Shown here piece after piece: positions 5,330 through 6,434 of a stretch of 6,434 bases of DNA. The DNA comes from Ktedonobacter sp. (GTDB lineage Bacteria; Chloroflexota; Ktedonobacteria; Ktedonobacterales; Ktedonobacteraceae): the NCBI GenBank assembly GCA_003450555.1, contig DMFQ01000153.1, positions 6,230 to 12,663 on the forward strand, given 5' to 3'. How positions within the stretch are numbered: position 1 is the first letter of the stretch; each line of letters begins with the position of its first letter. The position numbers and the translations under genes are program-made. The notes under the pieces were generated by a model, which saw nothing but the letters and a program-made list of their open reading frames with translations, was not told where the DNA came from and searched no databases.

Positions 5330-6317
5330 ATGACGGCAACATATATACCAGGCGCGCGAATAGACCATTACGAGATCATTCGTATGCTTGGGCATGGTGG
5401 AATGAATCGTGTTTACCTTGCCCAAGATATACTCAATCAGCAGCAAGTCGTCCTGAAGTTTCCCAACGACGATTTAATTGGCAACATAGCTGTCTTTGAA
5501 CGCTACAAGCGCGAAGCCGAGATAGGTACCCGCCTCAACCATCCCAATGTTCAACGCCTATTGAATACTGATGAAGAGCGCTGCGAACAGTACCTTGTCA
5601 TGGAATACATCCAGGGGCGTACGCTCCGCGAGGTATTAGAGGAACGCGCTCCCGATTTGCTTCCAGTTTGATGAGGCGATACGCATCACTCTCCAGATCT
5701 GTGATGCATTAGCCTACTGCCATGAACATGGTGTCTTTCATCGCGATATCAAGCCAGAGAACATCATGATCCTGGAGGATGGCAGCATTAAAATTATAGA
5801 TTTTGGTGTTGCGTTGCTGGAGGGAGCACGCCGTGTAACCTGGCGTGGTTTGTCAGGAACTGTGGGGACACCAGATTATATGGCACCAGAGCAGTTACGG
5901 GGCGAACGTGGTATGGTTGGCTCTGATATTTATGCTGTCGGTGTGATACTGTATGAAATGCTCTGTGGTCATACGCCGTTTGAGGGCGAGAATATCTTTG
6001 CTGTCATGAACCAGCACGTTTCGCAAGACCCTCCCTCGATCCTGCAATGTAACCCAAGCCTTTCACCAGCCCTGGCCACGGTGGTGATGCGTGCCATCCG
6101 TCGTGACCCACAAAAGCGGTATAAGTCTATGCGAGACATGATGCATGATCTTCGTCACCTGGATGATGTAGTACCTACCGACTATAGTCCAGATGTTCCT
6201 AAGGCAGGTGGGCGCTATCGCCGGGCTATTCTCCTGACCTTGATTATTATTGCCATCTGCCTCCTGATTATCGCTTTTGGGGTCCTCGCCCAATTCGCGC
6301 ATTCAGCTATTCGATAG
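5330..6317 (+). pseudogene. Membrane-anchored Ser/Thr kinase (kinase 2), interrupted by a one-base frameshift
   Basis: Skipping one extra T near 5669 gives a 328-residue protein, collinear with kinase 1 (329 residues) apart from a one-residue difference at the N-terminus. As read, translation stops at TGA 5669-5671 after Val113, before the catalytic loop. The downstream frame resumes at GAT 5670 with EAIRITLQIC, HRDIKPENIM, DFG, GTVGTPDYMAPE and the same C-terminal membrane helix (LIIIAICLLIIAFG). Every catalytic residue is kept: the lysine in VVLKF, HRD, Asn and DFG. No other stop or indel is seen. DNA differences from kinase 1 are largely at third codon positions, so the protein was under selection after duplication. 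It may be a recent pseudogene, a sequencing error or recoded by +1 frameshifting. An ATG at 5321 is an alternative start. The N-terminal piece alone could not be an active kinase. Confidence 0.8.
5666..5675 (+). other. Frameshift site in kinase 2
   Basis: The sequence reads GTT TGA TGA G, where alignment with kinase 1 requires GTT GAT GAG. The extra base falls in the TTT at 5667-5669. GTT followed by TGA superficially resembles the prfB +1 frameshift site (CTT TGA), but the preceding bases (GATTTGCTTCCA) contain no Shine-Dalgarno-like stimulator. Confidence 0.75.
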
Positions 6318-6394
6318 TACAGCACATAACAAGATATGACTTCGGCAACTGACGACGAGTAAACACATCTTTTTCCGCTCTTGCAGTTTTAGGC

Positions 6395-6429
6395 ACTCTC
6401 CCTAGTGCTTATCAGAGGGAGAGTTTTCT
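6395..6429 (+). terminator. Intrinsic terminator after kinase 2
   Basis: ACTCTCCCT (6395-6403) and AGGGAGAGT (6416-6424) form a perfect 9-bp stem with a 12-base loop, followed by TTTTCT. It lies 78 bases after the kinase stop codon and would end plus-strand transcription. An overlapping alternative hairpin, GCACT (6393-6397) with AGTGC (6404-6408), competes for the left arm. Confidence 0.8.
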
Positions 6430-6434
6430 AAGTA

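Overview
The window most resembles a chromosome segment from a Chloroflexota bacterium, perhaps Ktedonobacterales. This is inferred from moderate GC content, Hanks-type Ser/Thr kinases with a bare C-terminal membrane anchor, a PPP-type phosphatase and a stand-alone ACT-domain protein; no marker gene in the window settles the taxonomy.

Layout. Positions 1-297 (minus strand) hold the C-terminal end of an ammonium transporter that has lost its 5' part and runs off the left edge. A bidirectional hairpin terminator at 397-431 separates it from the rest. Positions 432-749 are a regulatory region with a palindrome (537-553) placed just upstream of a TATAAT box. Then, all on the plus strand: an APC-superfamily amino acid permease (750-2309), a membrane-anchored Ser/Thr kinase (2472-3461) and a PPP-family metallophosphatase (3518-4336). 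A 424-base non-coding stretch follows (4337-4760). It holds an inverted repeat, a second near-identical copy of the palindrome (4436-4452) and a strongly structured leader. Next come a small ACT-domain protein (4761 or 4803 to 5186), a promoter, and a second kinase (5330-6317). The second kinase is a paralogue of the first and is interrupted by a single extra base. A terminator at 6395-6429 closes the region.

How the parts may work together (inference). A transporter for amino acids or amines, a predicted small-molecule-binding ACT protein, two sensorless membrane-tethered kinases and a phosphatase could form a nutrient-responsive phospho-signalling module. The best sequence support for joint control is the shared palindrome TTGTGCA-N3-TGCACA(A/G). 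It lies upstream of both the permease-kinase-phosphatase group and the ACT gene, with almost the same distance to a -10-like box in each case. The main uncertainties are whether the second kinase is expressed despite its frameshift and what the structured leader before the ACT gene does.
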